DNA of 41,193 nucleotides, from positions 1 to 41,193 of the forward strand of contig JAEMSX010000018.1 in NCBI GenBank assembly GCA_016462645.1, given 5' to 3'. Position numbers and translations under genes: made by a program. The notes under the pieces were generated by a model, which did no database searches, was not told the origin of the DNA, and was given only the letters and a program-made list of their open reading frames with translations. This document shows positions 29,263-37,265 of the stretch, piece by piece (the stretch's first letter is position 1; every line of letters begins with the position of its first letter). This stretch comes from Thermoleophilaceae bacterium (lineage in GTDB: Bacteria; Actinomycetota; Thermoleophilia; Solirubrobacterales; JACPNS01).

Positions 29263-29652
29263 ATGCATCGCATCGACAGCACCCGCCGTATCCGAGCCTC
29301 AGCGCTCGAGTCTTTCGCAGGCCACGAGTGTGCGGGCACGATTCCGCCGGAAGTGTGTGAGCTCTGCTTCTCAGACCTCGTGCAACCGGTCGACGCGAAA
29401 GCGAGTTCCGCCGGCAGCGTCCGCCTCACGCTTCGCTGCCCCGAGTGTCATCACGTGCGCGTCGGCGAATGCAGCTGGGAAGAGGCGCGCGAGTTCGGCC
29501 GCCACTTCGCCAAGGGCAAAGCCGAGCTGCGCGGCTACTACGACAAGCTCGCCGACGAGAACTTCCGCGACGAGCTTGACTGCCTTGTGCTTGCGCTGCA
29601 CACGGACCTGATCGGTCCGGATGACTTTCGGCCCTACCGCTACTCCGGCTGA
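29263..29652 (+). CDS. Small zinc-ribbon protein of unknown function
   Basis: A 129-residue soluble protein. It has a C-E-L-C pair (residues about 32-35) and a C-P-E-C pair about 31 residues later, then a further Cys in VRVGECSW, which suggests a treble-clef or zinc-ribbon. The C-terminal half is helical and acidic/basic (FAKGKAELRGYYDKLADEN), ending PDDFRPYRYSG. No signal peptide or membrane segment is visible. I do not recognise the family. ATG 29263 is chosen because the in-frame extension to 29104 overlaps the ZIP start and the shared inverted repeat. Its 3' end overlaps the convergent DUF4349 gene by 13 bases. Confidence 0.65.
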   Translation: MHRIDSTRRIRASALESFAGHECAGTIPPEVCELCFSDLVQPVDAKASSAGSVRLTLRCPECHHVRVGECSWEEAREFGRHFAKGKAELRGYYDKLADENFRDELDCLVLALHTDLIGPDDFRPYRYSG

Positions 29653-30821
29653 GCAGCGGCCGCCGCATCGATCGCGCGATTCGAGCGCGCGCGGTGCCAG
29701 CGACGAACACCGAACCACAGGGCCGCCACGATCAACGCGATCGGGATGAGCACGGCGAGTGCGACGATCAGGACCGCGGCAATTGCCGTGAGAATCTTCC
29801 CGGCCTTGTCGAACGCTTTGGTGATTGCTCCCTTGTCCTTGTCGGCGGCAGTCTTGTCGGCGACGATCGTCAGGGCGATCGGGACGTAGTTGACGCGGGC
29901 ACGGTTGGCGCGGACCTGACGGGTGGCCTCACGTTTGGCGGCGCTGGCACTTGCGAGCTGACGTCTGAGGATCACGCGCTGCTGCGTTGTCTCCGCCGCG
30001 GCGAGCTGATCCTCAAGCCGATTCACCCGCGCTGTCCAGCGCTTGACCGCGCGCTCTGCGGAGTTCACTTCTGTCGTGATGTCCTGACTTGACTGTGAGC
30101 GGGACCGGACGTGCGCGAGGCGCGAGATCGCGGCGAGCGCCGGCTTGTACTGGGCCGCCGGAATCATCAGATCAAAGGTTGCGCGACCGCGGTTCCCCTC
30201 TCCCCCGCGGACCTTGGATGACGCGACGTATCCGCCATGGCGATCGACAATCGCGTTTACGCGGTCAGACAGGCGCTCTATGTCCGCGCCGTCGGCGGCA
30301 AGGGTGAGTCGGGTGTCGCGGGCGACTTCGCGTGGGATCGTCGGAGAAGTCACTCCCGGCATGGCTGGCGCGACGCTCATCGCCTTCTCGCTCTTGGCCC
30401 CTGGATTGGAGGCGCCTGGGCTCGACGTGCCTGCGCTGTCCGCGGATTCTCCGACAGCGGGGCCCGACTCCATCGGCCCGAGCATCGGCGGCGGAGTCAT
30501 CGAGTGATCGCCAGACTGACTGGAAGAACTCAGATAGGCAACTCCGGTCACTCCGGCCATCAGCACCAGTGCGCACACACCCGCGAACGCCGGCTTGAAT
30601 ATCAACCGCTCGCGCTTCTTCGGTCCGCTGAGCGCTGCTTCTGCTCGCGCATCAAGCGCGGCAGCCTCACCATGGTTCGGCACGGGACGCGCGTTGCGCA
30701 CCAGCAGGGCGAAGTCGGTCAGCGCCGCGTCCTCGGGGCGTGCGTCTCCCCCTCCGCGCACGATCGCGTCAATCACGCCGAACTCGTGAAGCTCTGATTC
30801 GTTGAGTCGCTCAAAGGACAT
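29640..30821 (-). CDS. Membrane DUF4349 protein, probable anti-sigma factor of the adjacent ECF sigma
   Basis: A 393-residue protein. Residues 1-75 are cytoplasmic with no H-x3-C-x2-C zinc motif; residues 76-97 are a transmembrane helix; 100-165 is a Pro/Ser/Gly-rich linker; 165-325 match the DUF4349 pattern (RVNAIVDRHGGYVASSKVRG, then a coiled coil RVNRLEDQLAAAETTQQRVI); 340-372 is a second membrane helix followed by a basic tail. Its ATG lies 11 bases inside the end of the ECF sigma gene, which points to translational coupling. The anti-sigma role is inferred from that coupling and topology. DUF4349 itself has no settled function; the coiled coil and periplasmic-side position suggest envelope sensing. 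Confidence 0.75.
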   Translation of the reverse strand: MSFERLNESELHEFGVIDAIVRGGGDARPEDAALTDFALLVRNARPVPNHGEAAALDARAEAALSGPKKRERLIFKPAFAGVCALVLMAGVTGVAYLSSSSQSGDHSMTPPPMLGPMESGPAVGESADSAGTSSPGASNPGAKSEKAMSVAPAMPGVTSPTIPREVARDTRLTLAADGADIERLSDRVNAIVDRHGGYVASSKVRGGEGNRGRATFDLMIPAAQYKPALAAISRLAHVRSRSQSSQDITTEVNSAERAVKRWTARVNRLEDQLAAAETTQQRVILRRQLASASAAKREATRQVRANRARVNYVPIALTIVADKTAADKDKGAITKAFDKAGKILTAIAAVLIVALAVLIPIALIVAALWFGVRRWHRARSNRAIDAAAAAQPE

Positions 30822-31353
30822 TCTGGGAGTCTCCGATCTGTTCCCGCAATCGCGAGATCGCGCGGTGCAGCTGGGTTCCGACGTTTGATGTTGAGATGCC
30901 GAGGACCCGGCCGATCTGTGCGTTCTCGAGTCCGGCGAAGAACTTCAGCGCGACGAGCTCGCGATCGCGAGTCTGCAACGCGCGCATCGCCGCCGCCACG
31001 AGGAGGCGATCGTCACTGACACGATCGACCCCGTCGGCCCCGACGGGCTCCGGCGCCAGCTCAAGCGCGGATTCCCGGCCGCTGCGGCGCAGCTCGTCGA
31101 TCGCCGCATTGCGGGCGATTCCGAACAGCCAGCCGCGCAGGTCGCCACGCCCCGGCTTGAAGAGCGAACGCTTGCGGAAGGCCTTCTCAAATGCCTGGGC
31201 GGTCAATTCCTCGGCGAGTGAGCGATCGCCGACCAGGTATGTCAGATACGCGAACAAGTCGTCACGCGAGTCCCTGTAGAGCGCGTCGAACTCGCGCGGC
31301 TCCGGAGGGACTGGCACTATTGGCTTGTCAGTTGTCAGGTTGGTTTCTGGCAT
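30811..31353 (-). CDS. ECF-type RNA polymerase sigma factor
   Basis: A 180-residue sigma-70 family member with only the region 2 and region 4 domains. Region 2 is about 25-90 (FAYLTYLVGDRSLAEELTAQ, with core-binding and -10 recognition helices, and DLRGWLFGIARNAAIDELRR); region 4 is about 120-172 (RDRELVALKFFAGLENAQIG, then RVLGISTSNVGTQLHRAISR). The target promoter is not known. It overlaps the DUF4349 gene by 11 bases, forming a sigma/anti-sigma pair, and is divergent from the SigB-type sigma gene with only 48 bases between the two starts. Confidence 0.92.
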   Translation of the reverse strand: MPETNLTTDKPIVPVPPEPREFDALYRDSRDDLFAYLTYLVGDRSLAEELTAQAFEKAFRKRSLFKPGRGDLRGWLFGIARNAAIDELRRSGRESALELAPEPVGADGVDRVSDDRLLVAAAMRALQTRDRELVALKFFAGLENAQIGRVLGISTSNVGTQLHRAISRLREQIGDSQNVL

Positions 31354-31401
31354 CTGCGGGTACTACGCGGTAACTGCGGGGCCGTCACAGAGATTTTCCA
31401 T

Positions 31402-32232
31402 ATGGTGATCGAGAGCGACCCCGCTTGCGTGCATACGCGTGTTCGCGTGCAGAACAACGACTTGAGCAAAGAGAAGCCAAACCCATCCGTTCGTGCCGAG
31501 GAGGAGCTCGCGCTGCTGCGCCGCTACCGCGAAACTGGCGACGAACATTCGCGCGACGAACTCGTCGCGTTGATGATGCCGTGGGTCCGCCGCGTCGCCC
31601 AGCGATACTCCAATCGCGGGCTCGATACAGACGATCTCGTTCAGGTTGGATCACTCGGACTTCTGAAGGCGATCGATCGCTTTGACTTCGATCGCGGCGT
31701 TCGCCTGACCACATTCGCCGAGCCGAATGTGACCGGGGAGATCAAACGTCACTTTCGCGATCACGGCTGGAGTGTGCGCCCGCCGCGCGACCTCCAGGAG
31801 CTGAACGCCGAGGTGATGCGCACGATCGAAGTGCTCGCGGCCGAGCTTCAGCGCTCACCGACGATCTCCGAGATCGCGGCCTATCTCAACTCCACTGATG
31901 AGCTCGTGCTGGAAGCCATGCACGCCGGCGCCGGCTACGACACCACCCCGCTGGTCATCGACGACAGCGAGGATGGGGGGCTGATCGAGAGTCGCGCGCT
32001 CGCGACCACTGACCCCGGCCTGCGCCGCGCCGAGCTGCGCAACACGCTCGGGAGCAGCTTCAGCGAGTTGAGCGATCGCGACAAGGAGATTCTGCACATG
32101 CGGTTCTTCGAAGACCTCACCCAGGCGGAGATCGCCGAGCGCATCGGCGTCTCGCAGATGCAGGTCTCGCGCATCCTTCGCGCCGCGCTCAGATCCGCCC
32201 GCGAGCAACTCGAGTCGGGAGAAATTTCGTGA
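31402..32232 (+). CDS. SigB/SigF-type alternative sigma factor
   Basis: A 276-residue sigma factor of the group 3 SigB/F/G type, with regions 2, 3 and 4: region 2 (about 40-115, with GLDTDDLVQVGSLGLLKAID and RFDFDRGVRLTTFAEPNVTG), region 3 (about 120-185), and region 4 (about 213-268, RDKEILHMRFFEDLTQAEIA and ERIGVSQMQVSRILRAALRS). Group 3 members are held by RsbW-type kinases, and an rsbW-like gene follows. Codons before LSKEKPNP may be an N-terminal extension; starts inside it cannot be excluded. Two hairpins follow the gene, so it is probably a separate transcript from the rsbW-like operon. Confidence 0.92.
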   Translation: MVIESDPACVHTRVRVQNNDLSKEKPNPSVRAEEELALLRRYRETGDEHSRDELVALMMPWVRRVAQRYSNRGLDTDDLVQVGSLGLLKAIDRFDFDRGVRLTTFAEPNVTGEIKRHFRDHGWSVRPPRDLQELNAEVMRTIEVLAAELQRSPTISEIAAYLNSTDELVLEAMHAGAGYDTTPLVIDDSEDGGLIESRALATTDPGLRRAELRNTLGSSFSELSDRDKEILHMRFFEDLTQAEIAERIGVSQMQVSRILRAALRSAREQLESGEIS

Positions 32233-32287
32233 CTGGGTTTGTCTCGTCCGAAAGTCGGGTAGAACTGAGTTGGTTGCAGCAGTCAGC

Positions 32288-32313
32288 CCGTTTTCCGGTC
32301 TGCCGGAAAACGG
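32288..32313 (+). terminator. Perfect hairpin after the SigB-type sigma gene
   Basis: CCGTTTTCCGG and CCGGAAAACGG form an 11-base-pair stem with a UCUG tetraloop, 56 bases after the sigma stop, followed by TTCTC. It is a likely partial terminator or mRNA 3'-end stabiliser. Confidence 0.6.
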
Positions 32314-32367
32314 TTCTCAGAGTGGCTCCGACGAGCAACGCAGTCAACTCTTGCCGCAATCGCAGCG

Positions 32368-32397
32368 AACGGCCCGACGGCACGCATCGGGCCGTTT
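32368..32397 (+). terminator. Second terminator hairpin before the SigB-type promoter
   Basis: AACGGCCCGA (32368-32377) pairs with TCGGGCCGTT (32387-32396), loop of 9 bases, followed by TCGC. Together with the hairpin at 32288-32313 it insulates the downstream rsbW-like operon from the sigma gene. Confidence 0.65.
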
Positions 32398-32418
32398 CGC
32401 TATGCCCAGAATTGGTCA

Positions 32419-32444
32419 GTTTGTTCGCGCAGCATGTGGGGTAT
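32419..32444 (+). promoter_or_regulatory. SigB/SigF-type promoter of the rsbW-like operon
   Basis: GTTT (32419-32422), a 16-base spacer, and GGGTAT (32439-32444). This matches the consensus recognised by SigB/SigF sigma factors (GTTT and GGGTA boxes 14-17 bases apart). The predicted transcript starts near 32452, 58 bases before the rsbW-like start. The sigma factor encoded just upstream is the natural candidate for it. Confidence 0.7.
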
Positions 32445-32509
32445 CCGCTCCATGTATGGTGGTCACCAATCGCGGTGTCCATCGACCGGATTACGAGGTT
32501 GGCTAGCGG

Positions 32510-32968
32510 ATGACGATTGAACTTTCAGCAGGCCTGCGGCCGTCGACCGCCAGCGCAGTACGGCTGCGGCTCGACGCCCTCCCGGAGAACGTCATGCTCG
32601 TCCGCCAGGCGCTCGATGGCGCCGCACGCGGGATCGGCGCCTCCAGCGACGTGATCGACGACCTCAAGCTCGCCGTCACCGAAGCCTGCTCGAATGTCGT
32701 CAAGTACGCGTATCGCGGTGCGTCCGGCGAGCTCGTTGTCAGTTTTGAGCCACTTGAAGACGGCTTCATCGTCTTCGTTCAGGACAGCGGCAGCTGGCTC
32801 AACCGCGGCTCAGACGAGGACGCAGCCGGTGGACTTGGAATCCCGTTGATGGAAGCCGTCACGCGCGACCTCGAGATCGGCTCGAATGGTCAGGGAACCA
32901 CCGTACGGCTCGAGTTCGCACTCATTCGCTCTGATATTGGCGAGAGTGCAGAATCCGACGATGCCTGA
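32510..32968 (+). CDS. RsbW-type anti-sigma factor / serine kinase
   Basis: A 152-residue HATPase (GHKL) kinase of the RsbW/SpoIIAB type. It binds the sigma factor and phosphorylates its STAS antagonist. The N box is LAVTEACSNVVKYAY with Glu58 and Asn62; the G1 box is VQDSGSW with Asp92 and Gly94; GGLGIPLMEA (107-116) is the lid/G2 region. All ATP-binding residues are thus present. It is preceded by a SigB-type promoter, and its stop overlaps the start of the degenerate paralogue by 8 bases. Confidence 0.92.
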   Translation: MTIELSAGLRPSTASAVRLRLDALPENVMLVRQALDGAARGIGASSDVIDDLKLAVTEACSNVVKYAYRGASGELVVSFEPLEDGFIVFVQDSGSWLNRGSDEDAAGGLGIPLMEAVTRDLEIGSNGQGTTVRLEFALIRSDIGESAESDDA

Positions 32969-33347
32969 CCGGGTTTCCGACGAAGAGATCGTCGACGTCT
33001 CGATCGCTGACCCGCGGCTCGCTTCTGCCGTACTTGAGCGGCTGGTGTCCGCCGCGGCGGCGCGCGCTGAGTTTCCGGTCGATCGCGTGGTCAACGCGCT
33101 CACAGTGGTCGATGCGTTGATTCATGGGACCGACTCAGTGCTCGGTGACAAGTCGCGCGAGATCCGCATGACGATCGCCAAGGGACGCGTTGGGCTGCGT
33201 GTGGATTCACTCGTCGACGGCCAGGCTGAGGCGATCCGGGACGCAGCGCACCTGCCCGACGTGGGCGACATCCTCGAGCGCACGGCATCGACCGTGACAA
33301 TTGAGCGAGATGGAGCAAAAAGCGCTCTTGTCATCGTGCTCGACTAG
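32961..33347 (+). CDS. Degenerate RsbW-like (HATPase-fold) protein without ATP-binding boxes
   Basis: A 128-residue protein that aligns along its length with the kinase before it: NALTVVDALIHGT matches the N box position (AVTEACSNVVKYA), but the Glu and Asn are Val49 and Leu53; the G1 box Asp-x-Gly is replaced by a VDSLVDGQAEAIRD stretch; the C-terminal TVTIERDGAKSALVIVLD matches the last strand of the fold. It therefore looks like a pseudokinase paralogue of RsbW. Start ATG 32961 overlaps the upstream stop by 8 bases; a longer in-frame start at 32886 would lie wholly inside the kinase gene. A role as scaffold, decoy or sensor is inference. Confidence 0.7.
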   Translation: MPDRVSDEEIVDVSIADPRLASAVLERLVSAAAARAEFPVDRVVNALTVVDALIHGTDSVLGDKSREIRMTIAKGRVGLRVDSLVDGQAEAIRDAAHLPDVGDILERTASTVTIERDGAKSALVIVLD

Positions 33348-33377
33348 GGCCACACGGATGGCACGCCCGGGCTCATC

Positions 33378-35867
33378 ATGAAGTCCCCCAGCCACAAGTC
33401 CTGGACCTGGATAAGCATCGCGCTGCTCGCGGCTTGCTGTGCGGCATCGGTCGCGCTCGGGCAGGACGTGCGCCTGATCTCCCTGTTGGTGCTTCCGCCG
33501 CTCGTCGCCGGCCTCACCACGACCCCGCGCCGCACCGCGCTCGTCGCGGCTCTGTCTCTGGCCGCCGCAGTCGGGCTCGGTTTCGCCCACGCAGACGTTG
33601 ACATTCTCTCCACCTCACACACGCTGCGCATCGCCGTTGTTGGGCTCGCGTGCGCCCTCGCCGTGCAGACATCGATCCTGCGCGAGCGCGATCTGCGGAC
33701 GCGGCGCAGGCTTTCGCTGATCAACGCGGCCCGCGACCAACTCGAGGCGTCCACGGGAATCGAGGAGGCGCTCACCAGCCTCTCGCGCGCCGCGGTCTTC
33801 GCCGAGTTCGCCGAGTTCGCGGTCCTCGACATCCGGCTGCCTGACGGCAGCCTCGTGCGCATCGTCGAGCGCGGTGATTCGGCAGCCCACCTCGCCATCA
33901 GCGTGCGGGAGGGCCCGACCGCCGCGACGGAGTCTTACGTGCAGGAGGTTCAGCGCGGCGGATCGTTGATTCTGCGCGAGGCGCCGCCAGAGCTCATCGA
34001 GGGCCTTTTCGAAGGCGAAGACACCGGGGCACTGAAGCACGTGCACGCGATCATCAAGCCTGTCACTGTCGGAGATCTGCGCGCGGTGTACTTCTTCGTC
34101 TGCCCTGACCCGCATCCGCCCTGGGGTGAAGATGAGGTGACGCAGATCGGGTCGCTTGCCCGCGGCGCCGCTCAACGCGCGCGCTCAGATCAGCTGATCG
34201 ACAAGATCACCCACGCCCAGCAGGAGCTGCGCGAGTCACGCGATGAGGTGGGCGCAATCATCGGCGGCATCGCCAGCGGCATCATCGCCCAGCGTACCGA
34301 CGGCGAGATCGTCTACGCGAACGATGTCGCCGCCCGCATGCTCGACTGGCGGGACTCCGACGCGATGATCGGATCGAACTTCGCTGAAGTCCTCGACCGC
34401 ATCATTCTGCGTGACGAAGATGGCAACCCAGTTGATCCCGAGCTTGTTCCGAGCAGACGTGCCCTGAACGGCGAAGCGAATCCGACAGCGCTGTTTCGTT
34501 ACATCGTCAAGTCCACGAGCGAGGAGCTCTGGATGTTCGTCCGTTCAACCGCGATCTTCGATGAGCGCGGCGAAGCGGTCCTCGCTATCGCGGTCGTCGA
34601 GGACAACACCTCGCGCAAACGCAACGAGCTCTCCCAGCAGTTCCTCTCTGAGGCGAGCAAGCGGCTCGGCGCATCGCTCGACTTCGACAGCGCCGTGGAA
34701 GCGGTGGCGCGGGCGGCCGTTCCGGCGATGGCTGACTGGTGCACAATCGAGCTCAGCGGCCATGGCGGCGCGATCGACACGATCGCGGTCGCCCATCAGG
34801 ACCCCGTTCTGGAAGACGAGGTGCGCAAGTTCCGCGCCGAATTCCCGATCACCGACGCCGACGACTTCGGTCCGGCCAAGGCGATTCGCACGGGCAAGCC
34901 CGACCTCTTCACGACGATGGATCTCGATCGCGCTCGCGCCATCTATGGCGACGAGGATCGGGCGAAGGCCGTCGAGAATCTGCTTCCACGGTCGTCCCTG
35001 ATTGCGCCGATCACCGTTCATGGCCAGCCCATCGGATCGATCATGCTCGCCCTCTCGCGGCCCGGCGCCAGCTACACGGAGTACGACCTCGACACGGCAG
35101 TCGAACTCGGTCGCCGAGCGGGAATCGCGCTCGACAACGCCCGCCTCCACACCGAGCGGATGCGGATGCTCTCGAGCCTGCAACAGAGTCTGATCCCGGC
35201 GGCACTTCCCAAGCTCGACGGAATCGAACTCTCTGCCGCATTTCGGCCGGCCGAGCGCGACGCCCAGGTTGGCGGCGATTTCTACGACGCCTTCTCGCTT
35301 CCCGACGGCAGCAGCGCGCTGATCATGGGCGACGTGTGCGGCAAGGGGCCGGAGGCCGCAGCACTGACGGCGCTCGCTCGGTACACGATCCGCGCCGCAG
35401 CGATGGACGAAACCGATCCCCAGGTGATCCTCAACCAGCTGAACAACGCTCTGATCGACCAAGTGACTGACGGCCGGTTCGTGACGCTGGCGTTTGCCCG
35501 ACTCTCCAAACGCGATGGCGGACTGTCGCTCGAAACGATTTCCGCCGGCCATCCGCTCCCGCTCGTGACACAAGGCGGCGTGCCGCGCGCGGTCGGCGCC
35601 CCGGGCACGCTGCTCGGCGTCGTTCCCAATCCCGATCTCCCTGTCACCCGCACGACGCTGCAACCTGCGGAATCGCTGGTCCTCTACACCGACGGTCTGT
35701 CTGCCGGTCAGACGACGGACGACACGGCGTACGCCCTCGCGCTGATCGACGGCCTCTCGCTCAATGGCGCCGGAGAAGGCGCGCAGGCGATCAATCTGGC
35801 GGCGATCGCAAAGCAGTCTGAGCCCAACCGCGACGATGTCGCGATCCTCGTCGCGCGCGTCGAGTAG
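33378..35867 (+). CDS. Membrane GAF-PAS-GAF-SpoIIE/PP2C serine phosphatase (RsbU/RsbP type)
   Basis: An 829-residue sensor phosphatase. Residues 9-100 hold three to four membrane helices (no periplasmic domain of size). They are followed by a first GAF-like domain (about 118-270), PAS (about 290-412), a second GAF domain (about 430-590), and a C-terminal SpoIIE phosphatase (600-829). The metal and catalytic residues are in QVGGDFYDAFSL (632-643), MGDVCGKGPEAAALT, LYTDGLS and NRDDVAILV, all intact. Phosphatases of this type dephosphorylate the STAS antagonist and so release the sigma factor. It follows the pseudokinase by 30 bases and its stop is 6 bases from the convergent STAS gene's stop. 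Confidence 0.9.
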   Translation: MKSPSHKSWTWISIALLAACCAASVALGQDVRLISLLVLPPLVAGLTTTPRRTALVAALSLAAAVGLGFAHADVDILSTSHTLRIAVVGLACALAVQTSILRERDLRTRRRLSLINAARDQLEASTGIEEALTSLSRAAVFAEFAEFAVLDIRLPDGSLVRIVERGDSAAHLAISVREGPTAATESYVQEVQRGGSLILREAPPELIEGLFEGEDTGALKHVHAIIKPVTVGDLRAVYFFVCPDPHPPWGEDEVTQIGSLARGAAQRARSDQLIDKITHAQQELRESRDEVGAIIGGIASGIIAQRTDGEIVYANDVAARMLDWRDSDAMIGSNFAEVLDRIILRDEDGNPVDPELVPSRRALNGEANPTALFRYIVKSTSEELWMFVRSTAIFDERGEAVLAIAVVEDNTSRKRNELSQQFLSEASKRLGASLDFDSAVEAVARAAVPAMADWCTIELSGHGGAIDTIAVAHQDPVLEDEVRKFRAEFPITDADDFGPAKAIRTGKPDLFTTMDLDRARAIYGDEDRAKAVENLLPRSSLIAPITVHGQPIGSIMLALSRPGASYTEYDLDTAVELGRRAGIALDNARLHTERMRMLSSLQQSLIPAALPKLDGIELSAAFRPAERDAQVGGDFYDAFSLPDGSSALIMGDVCGKGPEAAALTALARYTIRAAAMDETDPQVILNQLNNALIDQVTDGRFVTLAFARLSKRDGGLSLETISAGHPLPLVTQGGVPRAVGAPGTLLGVVPNPDLPVTRTTLQPAESLVLYTDGLSAGQTTDDTAYALALIDGLSLNGAGEGAQAINLAAIAKQSEPNRDDVAILVARVE

Positions 35868-35873
35868 GGCTCG

Positions 35874-36215
35874 CTAGAGCGAGGAGACGACCTGCATGTG
35901 TTCGTCCATGCGGGTCAGTTCAAGAACGCGTTTCGCCGGAGACTCGCCGGTGACGATCACGAGTGAGTAACCGGCCGCCGTGGCGTCACGGTTTGCCGTG
36001 ATCAACACGCGCAGGCCTGTCGAATCCATGAATGAGACGGCCGAAAGGTCGATGACCATGCGGTCGCCAGAAGCCGGCCGCACGCCCTCCAACGACTCGG
36101 TCAGCTGATCGGCGGTGGCGATGTCGAGCTCACCGCTGAGAGCGACCCGGTGGGAGCCCGCGTCCGTGGTCACTGAGACCTGGAACTGTCCTTCGCGTTC
36201 TGCCGGTGAGTGCAT
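35874..36215 (-). CDS. STAS-domain anti-sigma factor antagonist (RsbV/SpoIIAA type)
   Basis: A 113-residue STAS protein. The phosphorylated Ser of the family lies in SFMDSTGLRVLITA (Ser65). VALSGELDIATADQL is the N-terminal strand-helix part. Unphosphorylated, it would bind the RsbW-type kinase and release the sigma factor. It is convergent with the phosphatase gene and is read from the other strand, so sigma, kinase and phosphatase are on one strand and the antagonist on the other. It starts 66 bases after the sugar-epimerase gene, so it could be co-transcribed with it or have its own promoter. Confidence 0.9.
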   Translation of the reverse strand: MHSPAEREGQFQVSVTTDAGSHRVALSGELDIATADQLTESLEGVRPASGDRMVIDLSAVSFMDSTGLRVLITANRDATAAGYSLVIVTGESPAKRVLELTRMDEHMQVVSSL

Positions 36216-36281
36216 CCCGACAAACTATCAGCGCCAGAACGCTGCGTTTCAGGCGCTCATGAATCGCGCCGGCGGACGGAT

Positions 36282-37265
36282 TCACGCCGCCAGGACTTCG
36301 GGTAGCGCGCGCTCGTACCACTGCCACGTTGCGGCGAGTCCGTCGGTCAGCGACCATGACGGCGTCCAGCCGAGGCGCTCCTCGATCAGCGACGAGTCAA
36401 GGTACTGGCGGTCGATCTCGCCGTCAGGGATCCCTGTGCCCCGGACGTCCGGCTCGAGCGAGCTGCCAGCGACATCCAGCATCGTCTGCACCATCTCCAG
36501 CACCGGCCACGGGCGGCCGGCCCCGGCGTTGAAGGCGAGGCCGATGTTGGCGGGGTCCTTCAGCCCGTCGGCGATCGTCAGGTAGGCATCCACCGCGTCG
36601 TCGGCGTAGATGAAGTCGCGCTCAGGCGATCCGTCGGAGCGGATGACCGGCGCCTCGCCAGCGTGAATCGCGCGTGCGGTCTCCGGTACGAGGCGTGAGA
36701 AGTTGAAGTCGCCGCCGCCGTAGACGTTTGCGAGTCGCGTGACTGCGACTGGCAGTCCATAGGTCTCGGCGTAGGAACGGGCGACCAGATCGGCCGCCGC
36801 CTTGGACGTGTCGTAAGGAAACGTAGGTTGCAGCTTGGCGTCTTCGCGATACGGCAGGTCTTCGTGCTGGCCGTAGGCCTTGTCGCTGGAAGCGACGACG
36901 ATGCGCTCAACGGTCGGAGCAAGTCGCGCCGCTTCGAGCAGGTTGTAGGTGCCGCGGATGTTGGTCTCGAAGGTTGAGAGCGGCGAACGGTTCGCAACGG
37001 CGACGATCGCCTGCGCCGCCAGATGAAAGACGGTCGTCACCCCGTACTCGTTGAGCACGCGCAGCAGCGACTGGTGATCGGAGAGATCCCCCTCGGCGAC
37101 GCTGCACCGGCTCTCGCTGTCTTCGAGAACAATCAGCGAGTGCGCCGGTCGGTCGCGGCGCAGAATCACGACTTCTGCGCCTTCGGCCAGCAGTCGCTGC
37201 GTCAGATGCCCGCCGATGAATCCGTACGCGCCGGTGACGAATGCGACCTCTCCCCTGCGGCTCAT
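36282..37265 (-). CDS. rfbG: NAD-dependent epimerase/dehydratase, CDP-glucose 4,6-dehydratase-like
   Basis: A 327-residue extended short-chain dehydrogenase. The Rossmann motif is VTGAYGFIGGHL (G-x-x-G-x-x-G); the catalytic set is VASSDKAYG (Ser/Thr region) and YDTSKAAAD (Tyr-x3-Lys). ERDFIYADDAVDAYL is typical of the 4,6-dehydratase group. The preceding gene, glucose-1-phosphate cytidylyltransferase, makes CDP-glucose, the substrate of RfbG, which supports this assignment over other members. The start overlaps that gene's stop as ATGA (37262-37265). The final sugar and its use (cell-surface glycan) are unknown. Confidence 0.75.
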   Translation of the reverse strand: MSRRGEVAFVTGAYGFIGGHLTQRLLAEGAEVVILRRDRPAHSLIVLEDSESRCSVAEGDLSDHQSLLRVLNEYGVTTVFHLAAQAIVAVANRSPLSTFETNIRGTYNLLEAARLAPTVERIVVASSDKAYGQHEDLPYREDAKLQPTFPYDTSKAAADLVARSYAETYGLPVAVTRLANVYGGGDFNFSRLVPETARAIHAGEAPVIRSDGSPERDFIYADDAVDAYLTIADGLKDPANIGLAFNAGAGRPWPVLEMVQTMLDVAGSSLEPDVRGTGIPDGEIDRQYLDSSLIEERLGWTPSWSLTDGLAATWQWYERALPEVLAA

